A stretch of DNA of 52,457 nucleotides from an uncultured Hyphomicrobiales bacterium (lineage in GTDB: Bacteria > Pseudomonadota > Alphaproteobacteria > Rhizobiales > Xanthobacteraceae): NCBI GenBank assembly GCA_903885555.1, contig CAISIV010000016.1:1-52457 (forward strand). The letters are read 5' to 3'. Shown in pieces: positions 8,779 through 16,945 of the stretch. Under the pieces are notes generated by a model. That model was given only the letters and a program-made list of their open reading frames with translations, was not told the DNA's origin and did no database searches. The stretch's first letter is position 1, and every line of letters begins with the position of its first letter. The position numbers were made by a program, and so were the translations under genes.

Positions 8779-8785
8779 CTTTGTT
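8754..8785 (+). terminator. Rho-independent terminator of the coiled-coil gene
   Basis: Perfect 11-bp arms gaacgcgggac / gtcccgcgttc with a CTTG loop, followed by TTTGTTT. It lies 38 nt after the stop at 8715. Confidence 0.85.
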
Positions 8786-8859
8786 TATGTGGCGCAGAGT
8801 TCCGCGTCGTGGTTCGCGATTGCGCCGCGCATCCCCATCTTCATTTGGAGGCAGATCCC

Positions 8860-9405
8860 ATGATGAAACGTATTTTGACCGCAACGGCTTTGGCGGCCGT
8901 TCTGGCTGCGCCCGCTTTCGCGCAGTCGACAATGCCCTCGTCCTCGTCGCCGGCGGCCACGAGTTCATCCAGCACTTCGGCGCCCGCTGCGTCGGGGACC
9001 TTCATCGACAAGCAGCAGGCCAGCGACTGGCGCAGCTCGAAGGTCATCGGCAGCACGGTCTATGGACCGGACAACGCATCGATCGGCGAGGTCAATGACG
9101 TGCTGATCGGCAGCGACGGCAAGATTCGCGCTGCGGTCATTGGCGTCGGCGGCTTCCTGGGCGTCGGCGAAAAATATGTCGCCGTTCCGTTCCAGCAGTT
9201 GAACATCACCGCCAAACCGGATTCGAGCTCGATCCAGAAGATCACGGTTTCGTTCACGAAGGATCAGCTCAAGAGCGCGCCGACCTTCGCCTACAACGAA
9301 CCCGCCAGCTCAGCCACCACCGGCTCCGGTGCGCCGTCCGGATTGAACGGTCTGAGCGGTTCGTCGGGCGGCCGGCCCGCGACGGGCTCCGGCACCATGA
9401 AGTAA
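8860..9405 (+). CDS. Exported PRC-barrel domain protein
   Basis: The start at 8860 is chosen from the GGAGG 8 nt upstream and a good signal peptide (MMKRILTATALAAVLAAPAFA, cleavage before QS). The 181-residue product then has a Ser/Ala/Thr-rich linker (about 22-46), a PRC-barrel (about 50-125: KVIGSTVYGPDNASIGEVNDVLIGSDGKI) and a Gly/Ser-rich tail. PRC-barrel proteins of this kind are common in the alphaproteobacterial envelope, often under general stress control; ligand and partner are unknown. Confidence 0.85.
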   Translation: MMKRILTATALAAVLAAPAFAQSTMPSSSSPAATSSSSTSAPAASGTFIDKQQASDWRSSKVIGSTVYGPDNASIGEVNDVLIGSDGKIRAAVIGVGGFLGVGEKYVAVPFQQLNITAKPDSSSIQKITVSFTKDQLKSAPTFAYNEPASSATTGSGAPSGLNGLSGSSGGRPATGSGTMK

Positions 9406-9426
9406 GCCAACCTATGCAAAAATCGC

Positions 9427-9457
9427 GGCGCTGGGCGTCCCGCCCGGCGCCGCCTTT
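9427..9457 (+). terminator. Terminator after the PRC-barrel gene
   Basis: The arms ggcgctgggcg / cgcccggcgcc pair with one mismatch around TCC, followed by GCCTTT. It lies 21 nt after the stop. The T-tract is short. Confidence 0.6.
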
Positions 9458-9506
9458 ATGTGCGGCGCACAGTGACACTCTTGCCGCTGGAGCCTATATC
9501 GTTTCC

Positions 9507-9743
9507 ATGCGCACATTACTTTACGCCACATTGTTTGCCCTGCTGGCCCTGGCGATCTGGTTTGCCGGCAGCGCCTTCGTACAGATGAGCGGCGATCCGA
9601 TTCCGTTTTACGGCTGGGTTGCCATTGCCGGCGGCGTCCTTGTATCGCTCGCGGTCGGCGGCGGACTGATGGCGCTGGTATTCTATTCCAACCGCCACGG
9701 TTACGACGATCTCAGCGGCGGCGACGGCGGCAAAACACCTTAA
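9507..9743 (+). CDS. Small two-helix membrane protein
   Basis: A 78-residue protein with two clear membrane helices (about 3-22 and 34-58), a short periplasmic loop (MSGDPIPFYGW) and an acidic/Gly cytoplasmic tail. The frame opens earlier, but the ATG at 9507 is where the membrane-protein composition begins. The upstream part overlaps the preceding terminator. No family is recognised. Confidence 0.65.
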   Translation: MRTLLYATLFALLALAIWFAGSAFVQMSGDPIPFYGWVAIAGGVLVSLAVGGGLMALVFYSNRHGYDDLSGGDGGKTP

Positions 9744-9945
9744 GTTTCAAATCAACGGCGCGTAACTTTTAGACCTTAGTCGTAAATTTCACGGCTGTGG
9801 GCAAGTCATGCCCGCAACGCCGATTTCATGCTTTTTATATTCGCTCCCCATTTAGTTTTATCGACCGCCTTCGTGGCGGCGCTACAAAAAGTTCCAATAA
9901 ACAAAATAAAGCGGCCTCACGTACCGGCCGCATGGGGACGAAACG

Positions 9946-11610
9946 ATGTGGAACCAAGTCTACAATCCATTCAACAATGCTGTCTTCTCGACGGTGGCGG
10001 CCGCGCTGCCGGTCGTCACGCTGCTGGTGCTGATCGCCTCGAATAAAGTGAAGGCGCATATCGCCGCGGTGATCGCGCTGGTCGTCGCCAACCTCGTCGC
10101 CATCGTGATCTTCACGATGCCGGCCGACATGTCGATCCGCGCATCGATCCTCGGCGTCGCCACCGGCTTCTTCCCGATCGGCTGGATCGTGCTCAACGTC
10201 ATCTTTCTCTACCGGCTCACGGTCGAGAAAGGCGCATTCGAAATTCTGCAGACCACGATCGGCGGCGTCACCAATGACCGGCGTCTCCAACTCCTTCTCA
10301 TCGCATTTTCGTTCGGCGCATTCTTCGAAGGCGCATCCGGCTTCGGTACGCCCGTCGCCGTCACAGGCGCCATTCTGATCGGTCTCGGTTTCTCGCCGCT
10401 CGCGGCGTCGGGCCTGTCGCTGATCGCCAACACCGCGCCCGTCGCCTACGGCGCGCTCGGCACGCCGATCGCGGGCCTTGCCAGCGTCACCGGCATCGAT
10501 CCGTTTTTGCTCGGCGCGATGGTCGGCCGGCAACTGCCGTTCTTCTCGCTGATCGTACCGTTCTGGGTGGTCTGGGCCTTCGCCGGCTGGAAAGGCATGA
10601 AGGACGTGTGGCCGGCCATTCTGGTCACCGGCGTTTCGTTTGCCGTTCCGCAATATCTGATCTCGAACTTCATCAATCCGTGGATCGTCGACATCGGCGC
10701 GTCGCTGGTCTCGATGGCCTGCCTGATCGGCTTCCTGAAAATCTGGCAGCCCAAAGTGATCTGGACTTCCGCAGCCTTGCGCAGCAAGGACGAGTCGGCC
10801 GCGACGATGAAGCCGCCGAAACCGGTGGCGATCGCAAAGCCCTCCACCGCTCAAGTGTGGATGGCGATGCTGCCGTGGATCGTCGTCTGCGTCATCCTGC
10901 TGCTGTGGGGCACCAACGCGGTCAAGGCGCTGCTCAACGCCTACGCCACCTGGAATTATCCGGTGCCGGGCCTGCACAACTTGATCCAGAAAGGCGCGCC
11001 GGTCGTGTCGGCGCCGGTCAAGGAAGGCGCGGTGTTCTCGTTCACCTGGCTGTCCTACACCGGCTCCGGCATGCTGATCGCGGCGATCATCTCCGGCTTC
11101 CTGATGGGCTTCTCGCCCGTGAAGCTGGTCACCGAATACGGCAAGACCATCAGGATCTGCGCCTATTCGCTGGTGACGATCTCGGCGATGCTGGCGATCG
11201 GCACGCTCACCCGCCTGTCCGGCATCGATGCGACGCTCGGTCTGGCGTTTGCCGGCACCGGTGTGCTGTACCCGTTCTTCGGCACACTGCTCGGCTGGCT
11301 GGGCGTGGCACTGACGGGCTCGGACACCTCGTCCAACATCCTGTTCGGCAACCTGCAGAAGATCACGTCCGAACAGCTCGGCCTGTCGCCGATCCTGATG
11401 GGCGCCGCCAACTCGTCCGGCGGGGTCATGGGCAAGATGATCGACGCGCAGTCGATCGTGGTGGCTTCCACCGCGACCAACTGGTTCGGTCACGAAGGCA
11501 CCATCCTTCGCTTCGTCTTCCTGCACTCGATCACGCTGGCCTGTCTGGTCGGCCTGCTGGTCATGCTGCAGGCTTACGTCTTCACCGGCATGATCGTGGT
11601 TGCGCCGTAA
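9946..11610 (+). CDS. lctP: L-lactate permease (LctP/LldP family)
   Basis: A 554-residue polytopic protein with about 12-14 membrane helices. It has the LctP signatures FFEGASGFGTPVAVTGAILIGLGF, ANTAPVAYGALGTPI and, near the end, ALTGSDTSSNILFGNLQ and NSSGGVMGKMIDAQSIVVA. It imports lactate or glycolate with protons. No lactate dehydrogenase gene is adjacent. A GGGGAC stretch precedes the ATG, and about 200 nt of AT-richer leader separate it from the previous gene, suggesting its own promoter. Confidence 0.95.
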   Translation: MWNQVYNPFNNAVFSTVAAALPVVTLLVLIASNKVKAHIAAVIALVVANLVAIVIFTMPADMSIRASILGVATGFFPIGWIVLNVIFLYRLTVEKGAFEILQTTIGGVTNDRRLQLLLIAFSFGAFFEGASGFGTPVAVTGAILIGLGFSPLAASGLSLIANTAPVAYGALGTPIAGLASVTGIDPFLLGAMVGRQLPFFSLIVPFWVVWAFAGWKGMKDVWPAILVTGVSFAVPQYLISNFINPWIVDIGASLVSMACLIGFLKIWQPKVIWTSAALRSKDESAATMKPPKPVAIAKPSTAQVWMAMLPWIVVCVILLLWGTNAVKALLNAYATWNYPVPGLHNLIQKGAPVVSAPVKEGAVFSFTWLSYTGSGMLIAAIISGFLMGFSPVKLVTEYGKTIRICAYSLVTISAMLAIGTLTRLSGIDATLGLAFAGTGVLYPFFGTLLGWLGVALTGSDTSSNILFGNLQKITSEQLGLSPILMGAANSSGGVMGKMIDAQSIVVASTATNWFGHEGTILRFVFLHSITLACLVGLLVMLQAYVFTGMIVVAP

Positions 11611-11630
11611 CGCGAACAGCTGGAAAACGC

Positions 11631-11661
11631 AGCCCCGCATCGAAAGATGCGGGGCTTTTTT
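11631..11661 (+). terminator. Terminator of the lactate permease gene
   Basis: Perfect 11-bp arms agccccgcatc / gatgcggggct with a GAAA tetraloop, then TTTTT, 21 nt after the stop. Confidence 0.92.
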
Positions 11662-11722
11662 ATGCGTCTGCGCTATATAGACCCCGATTTTCAGTAACGG
11701 CGGAATCACCCGGAAAAGCCAA

Positions 11723-12481
11723 ATGAACAAATCTCTCGTCCAGGAACACTTCGGCAAGACCGCCGCGAGCTACCTCACCTCGACACCGCACGCGCTCGGC
11801 AAAAGCCTGCAGCGGCTCGTCGATCTCACGCAGCCGCAAAAATCCTGGCGTGCGCTCGACGTCGCCACCGGCGGCGGCCACGTCGCCTACACCTTCGCGC
11901 CGCATGTCGAGCGCATGTGGGCGACCGACATCACCCAGGAAATGCTCGATCAGGTGAAAGCTGAATCCGCCAAGCGCGGGCTCGACAATGTCCGCGTCAC
12001 TTATGCCAAAGCCGAGGCGCTGCCGTTCGAGGATGCCACGTTCGACCTCGTCACCTGCCGCATCGCGCCGCATCACTTCGACTCGATAGCGGAGTTTCTC
12101 GGTGAAGTTCACCGCGTGCTGAAGCCGAACGGCCTTTGCGCGATCGTCGACAACGTGGTGCCGGAAGGCGCCGTCGGTGATTTCGTCAACGCTTTCGAAC
12201 GCTTCCGCGATCCGAGCCATCTGCGCGCCTGGCCGATGCAGGAATGGCGCGACGCCTTCAAGGCCGCGGGATTTGCGGTCTCGCACGAAGAGCAGCTCTA
12301 CAAGATCATGGAATTCAAGAGCTGGGCCGCCCGCCACGACAAGGACATGCAGGGTTTCCTGCGCGCGATGCTCAAGCTGTCGATGCCCGACGTGCAGACG
12401 GTGATGGAGCCGAAAAACGTCGACGGCGCCGACCTCACCTTCCGCCTCTGCGAAGGTCTGTTCATCGCCAAAAGGGCCTGA
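11723..12481 (+). CDS. Class I SAM-dependent methyltransferase (UbiE/Methyltransf_11 type)
   Basis: A 252-residue protein with motif I (LDVATGGGHVAYTFA), motif II (AEALPFEDATFDLVTCRIAPHHF) and the post-core FLGEVHRVLKPNGLCAIVD, all standard for Methyltransf_11. The N-terminal SLVQEHFGKTAASYLTS resembles quinone- or lipid-modifying enzymes, but the substrate cannot be told. It is monocistronic, between two strong terminators. Confidence 0.88.
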   Translation: MNKSLVQEHFGKTAASYLTSTPHALGKSLQRLVDLTQPQKSWRALDVATGGGHVAYTFAPHVERMWATDITQEMLDQVKAESAKRGLDNVRVTYAKAEALPFEDATFDLVTCRIAPHHFDSIAEFLGEVHRVLKPNGLCAIVDNVVPEGAVGDFVNAFERFRDPSHLRAWPMQEWRDAFKAAGFAVSHEEQLYKIMEFKSWAARHDKDMQGFLRAMLKLSMPDVQTVMEPKNVDGADLTFRLCEGLFIAKRA

Positions 12482-12510
12482 TCTCCCGGTCTAACGATCC
12501 GCGCAAAAAC

Positions 12511-12546
12511 AAAACCGCCGGTGCTGTTTCCAGCACCGGCGGTTTT
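12511..12546. terminator. Bidirectional terminator between convergent genes
   Basis: Perfect 16-bp arms aaaaccgccggtgctg / cagcaccggcggtttt with a TTTC loop and T/A tracts on both sides. It serves the methyltransferase gene on + and the gene at 12579-13019 on -. Confidence 0.93.
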
Positions 12547-12578
12547 TCGTTGAAAACGAAGTCGCTGCTTGAAGCGGC

Positions 12579-13019
12579 TTACTTCATCTTCTTTTTGTGG
12601 TGGCGGTGGTGCATCGGGCGGCCCGGCTCCCACTGCGGGTTGGCATCCCAGATCGCGTTGACGATCAGGCCGCCGACGATCGGAACCACGCAGGAGCCGA
12701 CCAGGGTGTGCGCTTCGCGCATGGTCAACTGACGCTCGAGCACGACGGTCGCCACCATCGGCGATACCGCGGCGCAGGCAAACGTGGTCGCGCCGTAGGC
12801 GCCGAGACGGGTCAGGCCAGCTCCGGATCCATTGGAATCCCAGCCGTTCCAGCGCCAGTTATTGAGGGCAAAGAAGCCGGCAGTCGATGCGGCGCCGACG
12901 CCGATTGCCACAGCCGCGAGCTTCTTCTTGTCGTGGTGACGCCCGCCGGCCTCGGCGCTCTGGCTGGCGAAAGCGAAAGCCGCGATCAATGCGGCAAAAA
13001 TTGCAAACTTACGATTCAT
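12579..13019 (-). CDS. Secreted hypothetical protein with Gly/Ala-rich hydrophobic core
   Basis: A 146-residue protein with a signal peptide (MNRKFAIFAALIAAFAFASQ, cleavage near SAEA). A His/Lys patch (GGRHHDKKK), hydrophobic segments (AAVAIGVGAASTAGFFAL, VGSCVVPIVGGLIVNAIW) and a His/Lys-rich end (HHRHHKKKMK) follow. The two basic His clusters could bind metal or anionic surfaces; that is inference. Family not identified. Confidence 0.7.
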   Translation of the reverse strand: MNRKFAIFAALIAAFAFASQSAEAGGRHHDKKKLAAVAIGVGAASTAGFFALNNWRWNGWDSNGSGAGLTRLGAYGATTFACAAVSPMVATVVLERQLTMREAHTLVGSCVVPIVGGLIVNAIWDANPQWEPGRPMHHRHHKKKMK

Positions 13020-13353
13020 CCCTGTTCTCCCGGTAGGTCCGTTCTGGACAGACGAAGGGATGTTTGGGCTGCTTCGCCTGCGGTGTCGAGGCGGGTTCCC
13101 CCGCGCGGCAGAAGTTATTCACAGAGGGCTGGCGGCCCGTTTTCGCGCCCTTTCGGCCGGGGCGGGCCGCGCCTTACCTCCGCCACCCCGTCAATTGTGA
13201 CAACCGTCTGATAAATAACGGACATTCGCCGTCAAAAAGGGCCGCATTAACTCCCGATTAACCAAGCCGTTCCAGATTGAGACAGAACTGGTTTTTCATG
13301 TGATTCGGCGTCGCTACGGCCGGGCGGATCGGCGCATTTAAAGGATCACGTCG
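13020..13353. other. Intergenic region, divergent promoters
   Basis: 334 nt between divergent starts. No convincing gene is seen. It holds a CtrA-type box (13247-13263) and, near 13340, a purine-rich AAAGGA that serves as the ribosome site for the gene at 13354. Confidence 0.6.
13247..13263 (+). promoter_or_regulatory. CtrA-type binding box
   Basis: TTAA, 7 nt, TTAACC matches the CtrA full-site consensus (TTAA-N7-TTAAC). It lies about 90 nt upstream of the short coiled-coil gene, suggesting cell-cycle control of that gene. Confidence 0.5.
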
Positions 13354-13946
13354 ATGAGCAAATTTGGGGGCTTTTTCGCCCGCAAAACCGGCACGGTAGA
13401 ACACCTGCCGACGCCCACGCCCAATGTCACCGCCCTTCCCGAGAATCCGCTGGAGCTCGACGAGGAGTTGTTCTCCACGCTTGGCGCCCAGTTCGGCGGC
13501 GACAACGAGTCGCTGCGCAACCTGATGCTCGATGCGAACGCCAAGATCGCCGAGCTCGACATCATCAAGGCCGCGGTCGGCAAACTCGCCGACCCCTTGA
13601 GCAAGACCCTGCGTGCCTTCGAGGCCGAGAAGTCGGAAAAGCACGGCCTGCAGACCGTGCTGGCCAAGCCGCCTTGGTCCGCGCCGAGGACACCGTCAGT
13701 TCGTTGCAGGCGCGCATCAACGATCTCGAGAACGCTCTGTCCGCCAACAAGCAGGCGAACGAACAGCACATCGAAGAGCTCAACACGGCGCTGCGCCGCG
13801 AGAAGCTCGAACGCGCCGTCGTCGAAGGCGCGCTGGAAACCGGCCGCAAGGACTTCTCCCGCCTGATGCGCGAAGTGATGGCCATGCAGCGCAGCCAGCA
13901 GGAAGCCGAAGAACCGGCCAATCCCCGCGCTGCCAACGCCGCCTGA
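13354..13946 (+). pseudogene. Short coiled-coil protein, paralogue of 7258-8715, broken by a 1-nt frameshift
   Basis: The frame from ATG 13354 (MSKFGGFFARKTG...) is good to about 13668, then becomes non-coding-like. The frame one base off continues the protein from about 13668 (AALVRAEDTVSSLQARINDLEN) to 13946. Restoring one base near 13668 (CTG GCC AAn GCC GCC) gives a product of about 197 residues. Its first part (NESLRNLMLDANAKIAELD, LSKTLRAFEAEKSE) aligns with the start of the long coiled-coil protein, and its end (EELNTALRREKLERAVVEGALE) with that protein's end; the central rod is missing. It may be a true pseudogene or a sequencing slip. Confidence 0.75.
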
Positions 13947-13970
13947 TATCTAGTTTCGAGAGGGGCATGC

Positions 13971-14005
13971 ACACCGCCGGGCGAAAGCCCGGCGGTGTTG
14001 TTTTT
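13971..14005 (+). terminator. Terminator of the short coiled-coil gene
   Basis: Perfect 12-bp arms acaccgccgggc / gcccggcggtgt with a GAAA loop, followed by TGTTTTT, 25 nt after the stop. Confidence 0.9.
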
Positions 14006-14031
14006 GGGGTCTGAATCCCGGGAAAAGGGGA

Positions 14032-14045
14032 TTGATTTACCGCAA
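14032..14045. promoter_or_regulatory. FixK2/FNR-type box upstream of hemN
   Basis: TTGATTTACCGCAA fits the FixK2 consensus TTG(A/C)-N6-(T/G)CAA exactly. Its centre (14038.5) is 33.5 nt from the ATG at 14072 and 42.5 nt from the second in-frame ATG at 14081. Control by a Crp/Fnr regulator fits the anaerobic role of HemN. Confidence 0.6.
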
Positions 14046-14071
14046 GGCGAGACGGCGTCCGGAGGTCCTAG

Positions 14072-15400
14072 ATGGGCCCCATGAACGTCCCCCTCGCCCT
14101 CGCCGAACGTAATGTCCCCCGTTACACGTCCTACCCGACCGCGCCTCATTTCACGGCCGGCGTCGGCCCCGACACCTACCGGGATTGGCTTGGCGCGCTG
14201 CTATCGGAAGCCCGTCTGTCGCTCTATATCCACGTCCCGTTCTGCACCGAGCTTTGCCACTACTGCGGCTGCAACACCCGCGCCATCCGCAAGCAAGAAC
14301 CGGTCGATGCCTATGCCGAGCGGCTGCTCGAGGAAATCGCGCTGCTCCCGGGCCTCAACGGACGAAAACTCACGCATTTGCATTGGGGCGGCGGCACGCC
14401 ATCGATCCTCGGGCCGGCCTGGCTCGAAACCATCGCGTCAGCTTTGGCGTCGCGCTTCGACCTGTCGGAGCTGAAGGAACACGCCATCGAACTCGATCCG
14501 CGGCGGCTCGACAGATCGCTGGTACGCGCGCTCAAAACCATCGGCGTCAACCGCGCCAGCCTCGGCGTCCAGGACACCTCACCTCATGTTCAGCAAGCGA
14601 TCGGCCGCGTGCAGCCGTTCGAACTGGTCGAACGCGCCGCCGACTGGCTGCGTGAGGCCGGCATCGTCAATCTCAATGTCGATTTGATGTACGGCCTGCC
14701 GACCCAGACCGTGCGCGATGTCGCGCGCAGCGCCGAACTGGCCGCCTCGCTCGGCGGGCAGCGGATGGCGCTGTTCGGTTACGCGCATGTGCCGTGGTTC
14801 AAACAGCATCAGCGGCTGATCGACGACGCCGCACTGCCCGACGCGGCGGCCCGCCTGGAGCAGGCGCAGGTGGCGTCCGAGACGCTGCAGAGCTTCGGCT
14901 ATCAGATCGTCGGCCTCGACCATTTCGCGCTGCCTTGCGACGAACTTTCCGTCGCCGCACGCGAAGGCCGCCTGCATCGTAATTTTCAGGGCTACACCAC
15001 CGACGAAGCCGATGCCTTGATCGGGCTCGGCGCCAGCGCCATCGGCCGGCTCCCGCAGGGCTTCATCCAGAATGCGCCGGACCTCGGCGGTTACAGCCGC
15101 GCCGTTCAGGCGGGCCGTTTCGCCACGGTGAAAGGTCTGGCGCTGTCGGATGACGACCGAACGCGCGCGGCCATCATCGAGCGGCTGATGTGCGACCTCG
15201 CCGTCGATCTCGCTTGTTTCGGCGGCGGCTTTGCCGACGAGATGACAGAGCTGCGCGCGCTCGCTGCCGACGGTCTGCTGACGATCGATGGCAAACGGAT
15301 CGCGATCACCGAGCGCGGTCGGCCTTACGTGCGTATCGCCGCGGCCGTGTTCGACACCTATCTGGCGGCCAGCCAGAAGCGGCATTCGGCCGCCGTCTGA
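14072..15400 (+). CDS. hemN: Oxygen-independent coproporphyrinogen III oxidase (radical SAM)
   Basis: A 442-residue radical-SAM enzyme that decarboxylates coproporphyrinogen III to protoporphyrinogen IX in haem synthesis without oxygen. It shows the HemN start (VPRYTSYPTAPHF), the CxxxCxxC cluster motif (Cys58, Cys62, Cys65, then Cys67), the GGGTPS motif and NVDLMYGLPTQT. Its length is normal for HemN, and Cys67 marks true HemN rather than HemW-like proteins. GGAGG at 14061-14065 supports the ATG at 14072; ATG 14081 is an alternative if the mRNA is leaderless. It converges with the DUF6455 gene, which has the same type of regulatory box. Confidence 0.95.
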   Translation: MGPMNVPLALAERNVPRYTSYPTAPHFTAGVGPDTYRDWLGALLSEARLSLYIHVPFCTELCHYCGCNTRAIRKQEPVDAYAERLLEEIALLPGLNGRKLTHLHWGGGTPSILGPAWLETIASALASRFDLSELKEHAIELDPRRLDRSLVRALKTIGVNRASLGVQDTSPHVQQAIGRVQPFELVERAADWLREAGIVNLNVDLMYGLPTQTVRDVARSAELAASLGGQRMALFGYAHVPWFKQHQRLIDDAALPDAAARLEQAQVASETLQSFGYQIVGLDHFALPCDELSVAAREGRLHRNFQGYTTDEADALIGLGASAIGRLPQGFIQNAPDLGGYSRAVQAGRFATVKGLALSDDDRTRAAIIERLMCDLAVDLACFGGGFADEMTELRALAADGLLTIDGKRIAITERGRPYVRIAAAVFDTYLAASQKRHSAAV

Positions 15401-15407
15401 CGTTTCT

Positions 15408-15671
15408 CTATTTTTCTTTGGGTTGCTTGGCGCGCATCAGCGTCGCGGCGTTCGGGGAGAACGCCGGCGGCGCCGCAATCTTGTCCGGCGCGCGCGCCAG
15501 CCAGTCGGTGCATACGGCATCGGCCTCGCAACGCTGGCAAGCCTCAACGGCGAGCGCCAGTTGCGAAACTCCGGTCGGCCAGGCCGCCGGAACCGACGGC
15601 AAACCGAGCCGGTCGCTCATCACAGCGATATTGCCGGCCGGTACGGTTCGAATCTTCTGCGCTTTGGACAT
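15408..15671 (-). CDS. DUF6455-family small cysteine protein
   Basis: An 87-residue protein starting at ATG 15671; a GTG or similar start at 15689 would add six residues. It has the conserved RLGLP segment, a CxxC-x5-C cluster (EACQRCEADAVCTDWL) and a PxFxPNA end, as in DUF6455. The fourth cysteine usual in that last motif is serine here. The cluster may bind metal or an iron-sulphur centre, but no role is established. The neighbour hemN and the FixK-type box upstream suggest a job in low oxygen. Confidence 0.75.
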   Translation of the reverse strand: MSKAQKIRTVPAGNIAVMSDRLGLPSVPAAWPTGVSQLALAVEACQRCEADAVCTDWLARAPDKIAAPPAFSPNAATLMRAKQPKEK

Positions 15672-15704
15672 TGTTGCAATCTGGACCAAACCGCTATGGC
15701 GGCA

Positions 15705-15718
15705 TTGATCCAGCGCAA
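15705..15718. promoter_or_regulatory. FixK2/FNR-type box upstream of the DUF6455 gene
   Basis: Read on the - strand it is TTGCGCTGGATCAA, an exact fit to TTG(A/C)-N6-(T/G)CAA. Its centre is 40.5 nt upstream of the ATG at 15671. Confidence 0.6.
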
Positions 15719-15746
15719 AAAAGCTGCGTGGCCCGAACGTAGTGGC

Positions 15747-16919
15747 CTACCTCACCAACTCCCGCATCGCGCGGTCGAGGCCGTCGAGCGTCAGCGGATA
15801 CATCCGCCCGCCCATCAGTTGCTGCACCATCGAAATGGAATGCGTGTAGCCCCAGTGTGCTTCCGGCGTCGGATTGAGCCACACCGCCGCCGGATAGGTC
15901 CGCGTCAGACGCTCGATCCAGGTCGCGCCCGGCTCGTCGTTGTAGTGCTCGACCGAACCGCCCTGCGCCATGATCTCGTAAGGTGACATCGACGCGTCGC
16001 CGACGATGACGACTTTATAGTCGTGCGGAAAAGTGTGCAGCAGATCCCAGGTCGGCGTGACGGCCGTAAATCGCCGGCGGTTTTCCTTCCACACCTTCTC
16101 GTAGATGCAATTGTGGAAGTAGAAATATTCCATGTGCTTGAATTCGGTGCGCGTTGCCGAGAACAATTCCTCGGTCGCCTTGATATGCTCGTCCATCGAG
16201 CCGCCGATATCGAAGAACAACAGCACCTTCACCGCATTGTGCCGCTCCGGCCGCATGTGAATGTCGAGATAGCCCTTCTGCGCGGTGCCCTGGATGGTAC
16301 CGTCGAGATCGAGTTCGTCGGGCGCCCCGGTGCGGGCGAATTTGCGCAGGCGGCGCAGCGCCAGCTTGATGTTGCGGGTGCCGAGTTCGACCTGGTCGTC
16401 GAGATCCTTGAACTCGCGCTTGTCCCAGACCTTCACCGCGCGCTTGTGCGTGCTCTCGCCGCCGATGCGGATGCCTTCCGGATTGTAGCCGCCATTACCA
16501 AAGGGAGAAGTGCCGCCGGTGCCGATCCATTTCGAACCGCCCTGGTGACGGCCCTTCTGCTCCTCGAGCCGCTTCTTGAGCGTCTCCATGAGCTTGTCCA
16601 GGCCGCCGAGCGCCTGGATCTGCTTCTTCTCTTCCTCGGTGAGATATTTGTCGGCGAGTTTCTTGAGCCATTCCGCCGGGATCTCTGCTTGCATGCCGTC
16701 GCCGAGCATTTCGAGGCCCTTGAACACGTGGCCGAACACCCGGTCGAACTTGTCGAGATTACCCTCGTCCTTCACCAGCGTGGCGCGCGACAGATAGTAG
16801 AAATCCTCGACCCGGCGCGACGCCAGATCGGCCTGCATCGCTTCCATCAGCGTCAGGTATTCGCGCAGGGACACCGGCACGCCGGCCGATTTCAGTTGGG
16901 TGAAGAAGTCGACAAACAT
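15747..16919 (-). CDS. CoxE-like VWA-domain protein
   Basis: A 390-residue protein with an N-terminal helical domain (MFVDFFTQLKSAGVPVSLREYLTLMEA), a charged middle (about 95-170) and a VWA domain whose metal site reads DIGGSM (Asp237, Gly239, Ser241). The C-terminal part has VVIVGDASMSPYEI and WLNPTP. This is the usual partner of MoxR ATPases in metalloenzyme maturation or protein-complex remodelling. The only MoxR in the window is at 1060-1917. The gene is followed within 27 nt upstream by the MmgE/PrpD gene, in the same direction. Confidence 0.9.
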   Translation of the reverse strand: MFVDFFTQLKSAGVPVSLREYLTLMEAMQADLASRRVEDFYYLSRATLVKDEGNLDKFDRVFGHVFKGLEMLGDGMQAEIPAEWLKKLADKYLTEEEKKQIQALGGLDKLMETLKKRLEEQKGRHQGGSKWIGTGGTSPFGNGGYNPEGIRIGGESTHKRAVKVWDKREFKDLDDQVELGTRNIKLALRRLRKFARTGAPDELDLDGTIQGTAQKGYLDIHMRPERHNAVKVLLFFDIGGSMDEHIKATEELFSATRTEFKHMEYFYFHNCIYEKVWKENRRRFTAVTPTWDLLHTFPHDYKVVIVGDASMSPYEIMAQGGSVEHYNDEPGATWIERLTRTYPAAVWLNPTPEAHWGYTHSISMVQQLMGGRMYPLTLDGLDRAMRELVR

Positions 16920-16945
16920 GGCTCGTCTCGTCGTTCGCGAATGGA

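Noticed and set aside
9835-11757. 640-codon open frame on the - strand opposite lctP
   Set aside because: It is a shadow of a strongly conserved membrane transporter gene, is His/Arg/Asp-rich and has no ribosome site.
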